NCBI RefSeq assembly: GCF_019247635.1
Contig: NZ_JAFBAR010000123.1
Location: forward strand, 1 to 33,160
Reading direction: 5' to 3'
DNA from: Mycobacterium sp.
GTDB taxonomy: Bacteria > Actinomycetota > Actinomycetes > Mycobacteriales > Mycobacteriaceae
DNA: 33,160 nucleotides
Below are positions 7,659-14,846 of the stretch, piece after piece (within the stretch, counting starts at the first letter, position 1; each line of letters starts with the position of its first letter). The notes beneath the pieces were generated by a model. The model did no database searches and was not told where the DNA came from. It was given only the letters and a program-made list of their open reading frames with translations. The position numbers and the translations under genes are program-made.

Positions 7659-8459
7659 ATGAACGAGGTTGGAGTCTCCCCAAACGCACCTGTCGCCCTA
7701 GTCACGATGGAAGTCCGTCACCCCGCGACTGACGCACCCACCGAGGCCACGAACCGCGAGATCAAGCGCCTGCTCGCGGATTTCCTACCGATCGAACGTC
7801 AGGCTCAGGACGTCGGCTGGGGGATGGCCCCCGGCGGCGCGGGGCCGACGCCCACGGCCGAGCGCTTTGTGCGCTACGTCAACCGCGACAACACAATTGC
7901 CGCGTCGATGAAATCTCAAGCGACAACGGTTGAGACCAGCGCCTACACCAATTTTGAGGCCCTGTCCGATCTCATGATGCGCGTCATCGATGCGCGCTCC
8001 CAGGTCTCGTCGATCGTCGGGATCGAACGCATCGGCCTGCGCTACGTGATGGAAATCCGCGTCCCGGTAGGTGTGGATGGTCGCGTCGAATGGAGCAACT
8101 GGATCGCCGAGCCGTTGCTTGGGCCGCAGCGCCTGACTCCGGGGGGCCTGGCCATGACGGAGTGGCAAGGAGCGGCCGTCTTCCGCGATGCGCAACCGGG
8201 TCGATCACTGATCGTGCGTTATGGTCCCGGCGTCGGTCAGGCGCTGGATCCCAATTACCACCTGCGCCGGTCCACCCCGCCCCAGACCGGACCGTACTTC
8301 CTCATGGACATAGACAGCTTCTGGACGCCGAGCGGCTCCATCCCCGAATACAGCAGGGACGCACTGCTTACGACTTATCAGGATTTGTACGCCCCGGCTC
8401 GTGGCGTGTTCCAGGACGCGCTTACCAGCCGACTAAAGGACGAGCTACTTCGGCAGTAA
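7659..8459 (+). CDS. TIGR04255-like conserved protein (Rv0831c homologue)
   Basis: About 266 aa from the ATG at 7659 (MNEVGVSPNAP). A GTG directly before it at 7656 is an equal alternative, and the frame stays open to 7608. The translation has the features of the TIGR04255 family. An N-terminal strand (ALVTMEVRHPAT) is followed by a central IERIGLRYVMEIRVP strand typical of this group and a C-terminal LMDIDSFW segment before a helical tail. No catalytic motif, signal peptide or membrane segment is visible, and the function of the family is unknown. Position next to the tRNA cluster matches Rv0831c of M. tuberculosis. The last 15 bp overlap the end of the convergent methyltransferase gene. Confidence 0.8.
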   Translation: MNEVGVSPNAPVALVTMEVRHPATDAPTEATNREIKRLLADFLPIERQAQDVGWGMAPGGAGPTPTAERFVRYVNRDNTIAASMKSQATTVETSAYTNFEALSDLMMRVIDARSQVSSIVGIERIGLRYVMEIRVPVGVDGRVEWSNWIAEPLLGPQRLTPGGLAMTEWQGAAVFRDAQPGRSLIVRYGPGVGQALDPNYHLRRSTPPQTGPYFLMDIDSFWTPSGSIPEYSRDALLTTYQDLYAPARGVFQDALTSRLKDELLRQ

Positions 8460-9347
8460 AACCGCACTGGTGTAGGTCACATCGGCAAAAATGACCGCGA
8501 TCTCGTCATCGGGATACGCAAAGCCATTGGCCGCATGTAGTTCTGCGACCGTGCGCGACGAGGTCCGCCAGCCGCGCTGGTTGAGGTAGTCGATGATATG
8601 ACTGCGTGGGCCGTGATAGACGAGGTCGTTCAGGTCGACTTCGAACCCGAGTTCGGCCATCCGATCGTGATGTGCGCGCCACAGGTCGTTCGTGAAAACG
8701 GCTGTGTCGGGAACGAATTCGAAGCCCAGCCAGCTACCGGGGGCGCTTAGGGCGGTGATGTTGTCGAACAACGCGTCCTGGGCGTCGCCGGGCAGGTAGA
8801 CCAGCAACCCCTCGGCGCTCCACGCCGCGGGCGCCTGCGTGTCGAACCCCGCCGCCTGCAGCGCCGAGGCCCAGTCGTCACGCAAGTCGACGGCGACGGT
8901 GCGGCGCTCGGCGGTCGGCTCGGCGCCCAGGTCAGTCAGTGTCGACGTCTTGAACTCGATGACTTCGGGCATGTCGACCTCGTAGACGACGGTGCCCGCC
9001 GGCCACGGCAACCGGTAGGCGCGGGCGTCCAGGCCGGACGCCAGGATTACCGCCTGACCGATGCCGTCCTGTGCCGAATCCAGGAAATGCCGGTCGTAGA
9101 ACCTGGTGCGACAGGTCATCCCGCGCGCCATGCGGTCCGGATCGAACTCGGGGTGCCCCTCGACGGGAATCTCACCGTTTACCACGCGCGTGTAGACGTC
9201 GATACCGACGGCACGCACCAGCGGCGCGGCGTAGGGGTCCTCGATCAATCCGCGGTCGTTGGCCAGCGCCCGGCTCGCGGCGACCATGGTCGCCGTCGCA
9301 CCGACGCTCGTCGCGAGATCCCAGCGATCGCGATCGGTACGCGCCAT
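8445..9347 (-). CDS. SAM-dependent methyltransferase (TIGR00027/leucine carboxyl methyltransferase-like; Rv0830 homologue)
   Basis: The protein is 300 aa, the usual length for this family, which is expanded in mycobacteria. The N-terminal ATSVGATATMVAASRA and DPYAAPLVRAVG are family hallmarks. The SAM-binding glycine-rich loop is ILASGLDARAYRL (about 101-113), followed by the acidic strand YEVDMPEV and the later AEGLLVYL motif. The start is supported by GGGAG just upstream. Substrates of these enzymes are mostly unknown; O-methylation of small molecules or carboxyl groups is the family theme. It is divergent from the deaminase, and the 114 bp between them holds an unusually AT-rich patch (about 9376-9405) that could be a shared regulatory site. 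Confidence 0.88.
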   Translation of the reverse strand: MARTDRDRWDLATSVGATATMVAASRALANDRGLIEDPYAAPLVRAVGIDVYTRVVNGEIPVEGHPEFDPDRMARGMTCRTRFYDRHFLDSAQDGIGQAVILASGLDARAYRLPWPAGTVVYEVDMPEVIEFKTSTLTDLGAEPTAERRTVAVDLRDDWASALQAAGFDTQAPAAWSAEGLLVYLPGDAQDALFDNITALSAPGSWLGFEFVPDTAVFTNDLWRAHHDRMAELGFEVDLNDLVYHGPRSHIIDYLNQRGWRTSSRTVAELHAANGFAYPDDEIAVIFADVTYTSAVLLPK

Positions 9348-9461
9348 GGCTGCTCCCTACAAGGAAAGTCCGACAAAGATAGATGATCTAGTTAATATCA
9401 TAGAGAGCTCCGCGGTTCCGGGCACTATCCTCCGAGTGTCTGCACACGCGGGAGGACACCA

Positions 9462-9968
9462 GTGACGGATTTTGCCCAACGGACCATCCAGCTCGCGCGC
9501 CAGAATGTCGCCGAGGGCGGCCGTCCGTTTGCGACGGTCATCGTGCGCGACGGCGAGGTTCTGGCCGAAAGCGCCAACCAGGTTGCCCAGACGCACGATC
9601 CGACCGCGCACGCCGAGATCCTCGCCATCCGCGCGGCGTGCACCAAGCTGGGAACCGAAAACCTCACCGGCACAACCATTTACGTGCTGGCCCATCCGTG
9701 CCCGATGTGCCTGGGGTCGCTCTACTATTGCTCACCCGACGAGGTCGTCTTCTTGACCACGCGCGACGCCTACGAGCCGCACTACGTCGACGATCGCAAG
9801 TACTTCGAACTGGCCACCTTTTATGACGAGTTCGCCAAGGACTGGCAGCACCGGCGCCTGCCGATGCGCTACGAACCGCGTCCGGCGGCCGTGGATGTCT
9901 ACCGATTCTGGCAGGAGCGCAACGGCGGGCAGCGCAGAGCGAGCGCGGGCGCGCCGGCCGGAACTTGA
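9462..9968 (+). CDS. Cytidine/deoxycytidylate-type deaminase (guanine deaminase-like; Rv0828c homologue)
   Basis: The protein is 168 aa with a GTG start preceded by a strong GGGAGG. The zinc-dependent deaminase core is complete: HAE at residues 50-52 (zinc ligand and proton-shuttling Glu) and PCPMC at 79-83 (two cysteine ligands). The length and the TTRDAYEPHYVDDRKYFEL segment after the zinc site fit the guanine deaminase/tRNA-adenosine deaminase-like branch rather than cytidine deaminase, but substrate cannot be assigned. The protein is soluble and cytoplasmic. Its stop codon overlaps the -35 element of the downstream kmtR promoter, so the two genes can be transcribed separately. Confidence 0.85.
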   Translation: MTDFAQRTIQLARQNVAEGGRPFATVIVRDGEVLAESANQVAQTHDPTAHAEILAIRAACTKLGTENLTGTTIYVLAHPCPMCLGSLYYCSPDEVVFLTTRDAYEPHYVDDRKYFELATFYDEFAKDWQHRRLPMRYEPRPAAVDVYRFWQERNGGQRRASAGAPAGT

Positions 9969-10027
9969 CACAGGTGCGACCGTTTCCGCTATTATCTGCG
10001 TATGCATGCAGATAGTGATGCAGATAG
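9965..10027 (+). promoter_or_regulatory. kmtR promoter with inverted-repeat operator over the start codon
   Basis: TTGACA (9965-9970) and TATTAT (9990-9995) are spaced 19 bp apart, and the predicted transcription start is at or next to the ATG at 10002, so the mRNA should be leaderless. A perfect inverted repeat, ATCTGC-N8-GCAGAT (9994-10013), covers the -10 box and start codon. A further GCAGATAG copy lies at 10020-10027. KmtR is known to repress its own gene through an imperfect palindrome, so this is the probable operator. Confidence 0.7.
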
Positions 10028-10370
10028 TTTGCCCGACGACCAGGCCGCCTTGGTGGTCGAGGTTTTTCGTATGCTCGCCGACCCAACCAGAGTTCAGGTG
10101 CTGTGGTCGCTGACAAATCGTGAGATGGCGGTCAATGAGCTCGCCGAACACGTGGGCAAGCCGGCACCGTCGGTGTCCCAGCACCTGGCCAAACTGCGCA
10201 TGGCACGCCTGGTCCGCACCCGCCGCGACGGAACCACGATCTTCTACAGCCTGGAAAACGACCACGTCCGCCAGCTCGTCATCGACGCCGTGTTCAACGC
10301 CGAGCACGCAGGTCCCGGAATCCCCCGCCACCACCGCGGCGGCGGACTGCGGACCGAAACCATCAGTTAG
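10002..10370 (+). CDS. kmtR: KmtR, ArsR/SmtB-family nickel/cobalt-sensing repressor
   Basis: The protein is 122 aa with a winged helix-turn-helix core: FRMLADPTRVQVLWSL, then the recognition region KPAPSVSQHLAKLRMARLV, then the wing RRDGTTIFY. All five metal ligands reported for M. tuberculosis KmtR are present at the same residue numbers: His88, Glu101, His102, His110 and His111. The family repressor releases DNA when nickel or cobalt binds, inducing a metal efflux gene and itself. The ATG at 10002 coincides with the predicted transcription start. The C-terminal tail after residue 111 is short. A His-rich peptide gene follows 36 bp downstream and is probably in the same transcript. Confidence 0.93.
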   Translation: MHADSDADSLPDDQAALVVEVFRMLADPTRVQVLWSLTNREMAVNELAEHVGKPAPSVSQHLAKLRMARLVRTRRDGTTIFYSLENDHVRQLVIDAVFNAEHAGPGIPRHHRGGGLRTETIS

Positions 10371-10406
10371 CTAACAGATTCCACCCAATACCCAAGGGAG
10401 ACGACG

Positions 10407-10610
10407 GTGACCGAACAGCACACCCACGATGCGCCTCACGCGCACGAACACCGGCACGGCGACGTGACCCATTCCCACGAACACACCGCGCACGATCACG
10501 ATCACGTGACCCACGAGCACCCACACAGCCATGACGACGGGACCGAGCACACCCATCAGCACGTGCACCAGTCCGGTCTGGAAGAGGCACACGGCCACAC
10601 CCACGGCTGA
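10407..10610 (+). CDS. Histidine-rich peptide, probable metal chelator
   Basis: The peptide is 67 aa with a GTG start and AGGGAG upstream. Twenty-three of 67 residues are histidine, mostly in alternating H-x-H runs such as HAHEHRHGD and HDHDHVTHEHPHSHD, with acidic residues between and no cysteine. There is no signal peptide or membrane segment. Such composition is typical of nickel-, cobalt- or zinc-binding peptides. Its place directly behind the nickel/cobalt sensor suggests it buffers those metals in the cytoplasm under KmtR control. This is inference from composition and context; I know no characterised homologue. It is convergent with the DUF2236 gene. Confidence 0.8.
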   Translation: MTEQHTHDAPHAHEHRHGDVTHSHEHTAHDHDHVTHEHPHSHDDGTEHTHQHVHQSGLEEAHGHTHG

Positions 10611-10629
10611 CCGCGGCAACAAGAACGGT

Positions 10630-11679
10630 TCAGACGTTGGGGCAGTAGTGCATCGGGTTGTCGCGCTCGTCCTCCGGCGGCAGGTTGCGCGCCGGCGTCT
10701 GCACCAGCGGCACGTCAGCCGGGATGCGCCCAGCGGCGCGATCGAATCCCGCGCGGGCCCGCGGATGCTTGCGATACCGGGACGGCACGACGGCGAAGAT
10801 GAGCCGCACGAGATCGCCGAAGCGCCGGTGCAACCATTCGTCGCGACGTGACCACCGGTAGCCCATCAGCGTGCGCACGGGCGGATCGTAGAGGCCGACC
10901 GTCAACCACAAGAAGAAGGGAGCCATCAGTTTGCGCTGCGCGGCCCACAGCCAATCCGGAACCCATTGGGCGAAGGGCGGTTTGGGCAGCGCGGTCAGGT
11001 CAAGCACGGCTCGCGCGGCGTAGTTGTTCTCCAACACGTTGTTACACATGTGATCCCAGTAGACCTGGAAGTCCTCCCAGGAGGCCGGCACGGGGCGCAT
11101 GCTCATGCCGTACATCCGATACCACTCGACGTGTTCGTCGAACAGCTGGCGCTTCTGCTCCTCGGTCACTCCGCCGCAGAACCGTTCTGCCACATGAATA
11201 GTGCCGACGAAGAACGTCGCGTGCGCCCAGTAGAAGACATCCGGATTCAGCGCGTGGTAGCGGCGCCCCTGAGCATCAACGCCCTTGATGGTGGTGTGGT
11301 AGTCGCGCACCTCCGCGCCCGTCACCGGGGCTCGGTCACCGTCGAAAACAACGCCGCCGATGGGGTACAGCGACCGCAGCAGCCGAGGCCAGCGCTCCCG
11401 GAAGAAGGTCGAATGATCGAGAACCGCCGCACCCAGCTGAGGATGCATATTCTGCATGGACCCCGCCCAGGGCCCCTGCAGCATGCCGCGCCAGTCGCCG
11501 AAGTACCGCCAGGTCAGCGACTCCGGGCCCAGCGGTAAGGGGGGCGAGTCGTAACCCAGCGGGGCGACCGGGCAGCCGCCGGCCATTTCCTGGCCGGCCG
11601 GCGAATCCTCGGGCGCTGCCGCCTCGCCGCCGGCTTTGGCGCTGGTCAGTGGGCAGCCCGCGGAAGTATCTTGGGTCAC
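10630..11679 (-). CDS. DUF2236 (MpaB-like oxygenase family) protein, Rv0826 homologue
   Basis: About 349 aa from the GTG at 11679, which has AGGA upstream. The frame extends to a TTG at 11703 without similarity. The DUF2236 features are visible: WRYFGDWRGMLQGPWAGSMQNMHPQLGAAVLDHSTFF, the LYPIGGVVFDG segment, and FYWAHATFFVG with conserved His residues. The fold includes latex-clearing protein and MpaB, heme oxygenases, but the activity of mycobacterial members is unknown. A hydrophobic stretch (KLMAPFFLWLTVGLYDPP) may be a buried or membrane-contacting helix. A short proline-rich N-terminal tail contains two Cys-Pro pairs. It is divergent from the TetR gene, which may regulate it. Confidence 0.82.
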   Translation of the reverse strand: MTQDTSAGCPLTSAKAGGEAAAPEDSPAGQEMAGGCPVAPLGYDSPPLPLGPESLTWRYFGDWRGMLQGPWAGSMQNMHPQLGAAVLDHSTFFRERWPRLLRSLYPIGGVVFDGDRAPVTGAEVRDYHTTIKGVDAQGRRYHALNPDVFYWAHATFFVGTIHVAERFCGGVTEEQKRQLFDEHVEWYRMYGMSMRPVPASWEDFQVYWDHMCNNVLENNYAARAVLDLTALPKPPFAQWVPDWLWAAQRKLMAPFFLWLTVGLYDPPVRTLMGYRWSRRDEWLHRRFGDLVRLIFAVVPSRYRKHPRARAGFDRAAGRIPADVPLVQTPARNLPPEDERDNPMHYCPNV

Positions 11680-11726
11680 TGGTGTTCCTGTAGGTCTCAG
11701 CAATTCTGACTACATGCGTTGTCATT

Positions 11727-12386
11727 ATGCAGTTTAGGAGCGATGTGCAGTCCGGTCAACGCCGGAGCCGGTGGACCGGCGTCCCCCTGGAGAGCCGCCT
11801 CGCCGTGCGCCGGGACAATCTCATCGCCGCCGGGGTGCAGTTGCTCGGCTCCGACGCCGGACCGGGACTGACGGTCCGCGCGGTTTGTCGCCAGGCCGCC
11901 CTGACCGAACGTTACTTCTACGAAAGCTTCTCCGACCGAGACGAATTCGTGCGAGCGGTTTACGACGACGTCTGCGCGCGGGCGATGACGACCCTGCTGT
12001 CGGCAAAGACTCCCAGGGAGGCCGTCGAGCAATTCGTCGCACTCATGGTCGACGACCCGGTGCGCGGCCGGGTGCTGCTGCTAGCACCGACGGTAGAACC
12101 GGTGCTGACGCGGTCAGGCGCGGAGTGGATGCCCAACTTCATTGACCTGCTTCAGCAGAAGTTGTCCCAAATCACCGATCCGGTGCTGCAGAAACTCGTC
12201 GCCACCAGCCTGATCGGCGGGCTGACCGCCCTGTTTACCGCGTATCTGAACGGACAGCTGAAAGCCACCCGCAAGCAATTCATCGACTACTGCGTCGACC
12301 TGCTGCTCAGCACGGCCGCTAGCTACGTATCGCCCCGCGACCTGGGCGAAATCGACCACCCTCGCCCCGGCGGACAGCACGACTGA
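11727..12386 (+). CDS. TetR-family transcriptional regulator (Rv0825c homologue)
   Basis: The protein is 219 aa. The N-terminal HTH is clear: RRDNLIAAGVQLLG, then GLTVRAVCRQAALTERYFYESFSDRDEFVRAV, the usual TetR helix 2-4 pattern. The C-terminal ligand/dimer domain (about 80-205) is all helical and shows no known ligand signature. It is divergent from the DUF2236 gene with fewer than 50 bp between the starts. A partly symmetric AC.AC....GT.GT element lies at 11709-11722 and could be its operator, which is inference. M. tuberculosis has the same pair in the same arrangement. Confidence 0.85.
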   Translation: MQFRSDVQSGQRRSRWTGVPLESRLAVRRDNLIAAGVQLLGSDAGPGLTVRAVCRQAALTERYFYESFSDRDEFVRAVYDDVCARAMTTLLSAKTPREAVEQFVALMVDDPVRGRVLLLAPTVEPVLTRSGAEWMPNFIDLLQQKLSQITDPVLQKLVATSLIGGLTALFTAYLNGQLKATRKQFIDYCVDLLLSTAASYVSPRDLGEIDHPRPGGQHD

Positions 12387-12447
12387 GCGCCCACGCAAGG
12401 ACGTCGGGACCCCATTTATTTGGCGACATGCCACGCCGGCAACAAAC

Positions 12448-12476
12448 TTGATGCTACTAAGCGACACAGATATATT
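12448..12476 (+). promoter_or_regulatory. Predicted sigma-A promoter of desA1
   Basis: TTGATG (12448-12453) and TATATT (12471-12476) are spaced exactly 17 bp apart, an unusually good match to consensus for this genome. The predicted start is near 12483, giving a leader of about 30 nt with GGAGG before the ATG at 12513. It fits strong expression of an essential fatty-acid desaturase. Confidence 0.65.
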
Positions 12477-12512
12477 GACTGCAACCCAAAGGCACAGATA
12501 ACTGGAGGCAGC

Positions 12513-13535
12513 ATGTCAGCCGAGCTGACAAACCTACAGCTGTTGCAGGAACTTGAACCGGTCGTCGAGAAGTACCTGAACCGGCACGAGAGCATGCACA
12601 GGAACTGGAACCCGCATGACTACATCCCGTGGTCAGACGGCAAGAACTTTTACGCGCTCGGCGGGCAGGATTGGGACCCCGAGCAGAGCAAGCTCTCCGA
12701 CCTTGCCCAGGTCGCGATGGTGCAGAACCTGATGACGGAAGACAATCTGCCCTCGTATCACCGCGAGATCGCGATGAACTTCGGCTTGGACGGCCCGTGG
12801 GGCCAGTGGGTCAACCGGTGGACCGCCGAGGAGAACCGGCACGGCATCGCGCTGCGCGACTACCTGGTGGTGACCCGCGCCGTCGACCCGGTCGAATTGG
12901 AGAAGCTGCGCCTCGAGGTGGTCAACCGGGGCTTCAGCCCGGGCCAGAACCACCAGGTTCGAGACGACCTGTTCGCCGAAAGCCTGTTCGACTCCGTCAT
13001 CTATGTCACGTTCCAAGAGCTGGCCACCCGAATTTCGCACCGCAACACCGGCAAAGCCTGCAACGAAACGATCGCCGATCAGCTGCTGGCCAAGATTTCG
13101 GCCGACGAGAACCTGCACATGATCTTCTACCGTGACGTCAGTGAGGCCGGGTTCGAGATCGCTCCCAACCAGGCCACGAGGTCGTTGCACAAGATCCTGC
13201 GCAACTTCCAGATGCCCGGCTTCCAGGTGCCCGAATTCCGGCGCAAAGCCGTCTTCATCGCCGTCGGCGGCGTGTACGACCCCCGCATCCACCTCGACGA
13301 GGTCGTCATGCCGGTGCTGAAGAAATGGCGCTTCTTCGAGCGTGAGGACATCACCGGCGAGGCGGCTGAGCTGCGCGACGACCTGGCCCTGCTGATCAAG
13401 GAACTCGAGGCCGCCTGCGACAAGTTCGAGATATCCAAGCAGCGCCAACTCGACCGGGAAGCCCGCACGGGCAAGAGGACGACGGCGTTCGAGCTGCATC
13501 AGACCGCGGGCAAGCTGGCGATGAGCCGGCGGTAG
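12513..13535 (+). CDS. desA1: Acyl-[acyl-carrier-protein] desaturase DesA1
   Basis: The protein is 340 aa from the ATG at 12513 (GGAGG at 7 nt); the longer open frame to 12420 is not conserved. It is a soluble di-iron desaturase. Ligands are visible as Glu76, Glu107-x-x-His110 (EENRH), Glu169 and Glu199-x-x-His202 (DENLH). The family introduces a double bond into acyl chains on ACP. DesA1 is essential in mycobacteria and feeds mycolic acid synthesis. The dihydrouridine synthase gene follows after 7 bp and is probably cotranscribed. Expression is known in other mycobacteria to be controlled by the TetR-like MadR; I could not identify its site with certainty. Confidence 0.95.
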   Translation: MSAELTNLQLLQELEPVVEKYLNRHESMHRNWNPHDYIPWSDGKNFYALGGQDWDPEQSKLSDLAQVAMVQNLMTEDNLPSYHREIAMNFGLDGPWGQWVNRWTAEENRHGIALRDYLVVTRAVDPVELEKLRLEVVNRGFSPGQNHQVRDDLFAESLFDSVIYVTFQELATRISHRNTGKACNETIADQLLAKISADENLHMIFYRDVSEAGFEIAPNQATRSLHKILRNFQMPGFQVPEFRRKAVFIAVGGVYDPRIHLDEVVMPVLKKWRFFEREDITGEAAELRDDLALLIKELEAACDKFEISKQRQLDREARTGKRTTAFELHQTAGKLAMSRR

Positions 13536-13542
13536 CCGCGCG

Positions 13543-14676
13543 GTGCGCATCGGTCCGATCGAGCTCGCGAGCCCGGTCGTGCTGGCTCCGATGGCCGGTG
13601 TGACGAACGTCGCATTCCGGAAGTTGTGTCGCGAGCTCGAACTGTCCACGGTCGGCACGGTCAGCGGACTCTATGTATGCGAGATGGTGACCGCGCGGGC
13701 GCTGGTCGAGCGCCATCCGGTCACCATGCACATGACGACGTTCGCCCCGGACGAATCGCCGCGCTCCCTGCAGCTCTACACCGTCGATCCCGCCACCACC
13801 TACGCCGCTGCTCGCGTGGTCGCCGACGAAGGCCTCGCCGACCACATCGACATGAACTTCGGCTGCCCCGTGCCCAAAGTGACCAAGCGTGGTGGCGGGG
13901 CGGCGCTGCCCTACAAGCGACGGCTCTTCGGCCAGATCGTCGCCGCGGCGGTACGCGCCACCGAGGGCACCGGCATCCCGGTGACCGTGAAGTTCCGCAC
14001 CGGCATCGACGACGACCACCACACCCACCTGGACGCCGGCCGGATCGCCGAGGCCGAAGGCGCCGCGGCGGTGGCGTTGCACGCCCGCACCGCGGCGCAG
14101 CGGTACTCCGGAACCGCCGACTGGGAGCAGATCGCCCAGCTCAAGCAGCAGGTGCGGACGATCCCGGTGCTGGGCAACGGGGACATCTACGACGCCAACG
14201 ACGCGCTGGCCATGATGGCCATCACCGGGTGTGACGGCGTCGTCATCGGGCGGGGTTGCCTGGGCCGGCCGTGGCTCTTTGCCGAACTGTCGGCCGCGTT
14301 CACCGGCAGCCCGGCGCCCACCCCGCCCACGCTCGGCGAGGTCGCCGACATCGTCCGCCGACACGGCGCGCTGTTGGCGGCGCATTTCGGGGAAGACAAA
14401 GGGATGCGCGACATCCGCAAACACATCGGTTGGTACCTGCACGGCTTTCCCGCCGGATCCGAGTTGCGGCGGGCATTGGCACTGGTCACAAGCCTCGAGC
14501 AACTTGATGCCCTACTGAATCAGCTGGACGGCTCGGTGCCCTTTCCGCACGCTGCGACGGGCCCGCGCGGCCGGCAGGGGTCACCCGCCCGGGTGGCGTT
14601 GCCCGACGGTTGGCTGACCGATCCCGAAGATTGCACGGTCCCGGCCGGGGCCGACGTCATGCATTCGGGTGGTTGA
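13543..14676 (+). CDS. dus: tRNA-dihydrouridine synthase (DusB-like, Rv0823c homologue)
   Basis: The protein is 377 aa with a GTG start 7 bp after the desA1 stop. It has an FMN-dependent TIM barrel, opening with VVLAPMAGVTNVAFRKLC and followed by MNFGCPVPKVTKRGGGAAL, where Cys108 is the catalytic acid. VTVKFRTGIDD is next, then HARTAAQRYSG, and VLGNGDI plus GVVIGRGCLGRPW form the phosphate-binding end. A C-terminal helical tRNA-binding domain follows from about residue 245. The enzyme reduces uridine to dihydrouridine in tRNA D-loops using NADPH. A strong hairpin directly after the stop probably ends the desA1-dus transcript. Confidence 0.93.
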   Translation: MRIGPIELASPVVLAPMAGVTNVAFRKLCRELELSTVGTVSGLYVCEMVTARALVERHPVTMHMTTFAPDESPRSLQLYTVDPATTYAAARVVADEGLADHIDMNFGCPVPKVTKRGGGAALPYKRRLFGQIVAAAVRATEGTGIPVTVKFRTGIDDDHHTHLDAGRIAEAEGAAAVALHARTAAQRYSGTADWEQIAQLKQQVRTIPVLGNGDIYDANDALAMMAITGCDGVVIGRGCLGRPWLFAELSAAFTGSPAPTPPTLGEVADIVRRHGALLAAHFGEDKGMRDIRKHIGWYLHGFPAGSELRRALALVTSLEQLDALLNQLDGSVPFPHAATGPRGRQGSPARVALPDGWLTDPEDCTVPAGADVMHSGG

Positions 14677-14677
14677 A

Positions 14678-14705
14678 CCGAGACGCTCTCGAAATCGCGT
14701 CTCGG
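14678..14705 (+). terminator. Stem-loop terminator after dus
   Basis: CCGAGACGC (14678-14686) pairs perfectly with GCGTCTCGG (14697-14705) across a 10-nt loop. It begins 2 nt after the dus stop codon. There is no T-tract, as is common for mycobacterial intrinsic terminators. Confidence 0.65.
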
Positions 14706-14846
14706 CCGATAACTCAGTACGATGTGAGCCTTACCGCATTGCGCTCTGCGGCGGATCGGTTAGTCGCGTGATCGGAGCGCGATTAGTGTGCACAGGCGTT
14801 GACGTCCGCATCAAGTTGCATCAGTTTTTCGGAAGGCCGGCAGGAC

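Noticed and set aside
11704..11726. Leaderless -10 box for the TetR gene
   Set aside because: The only TANNNT candidate leaves a 10-nt gap to the ATG, outside the spacing of the other genes.
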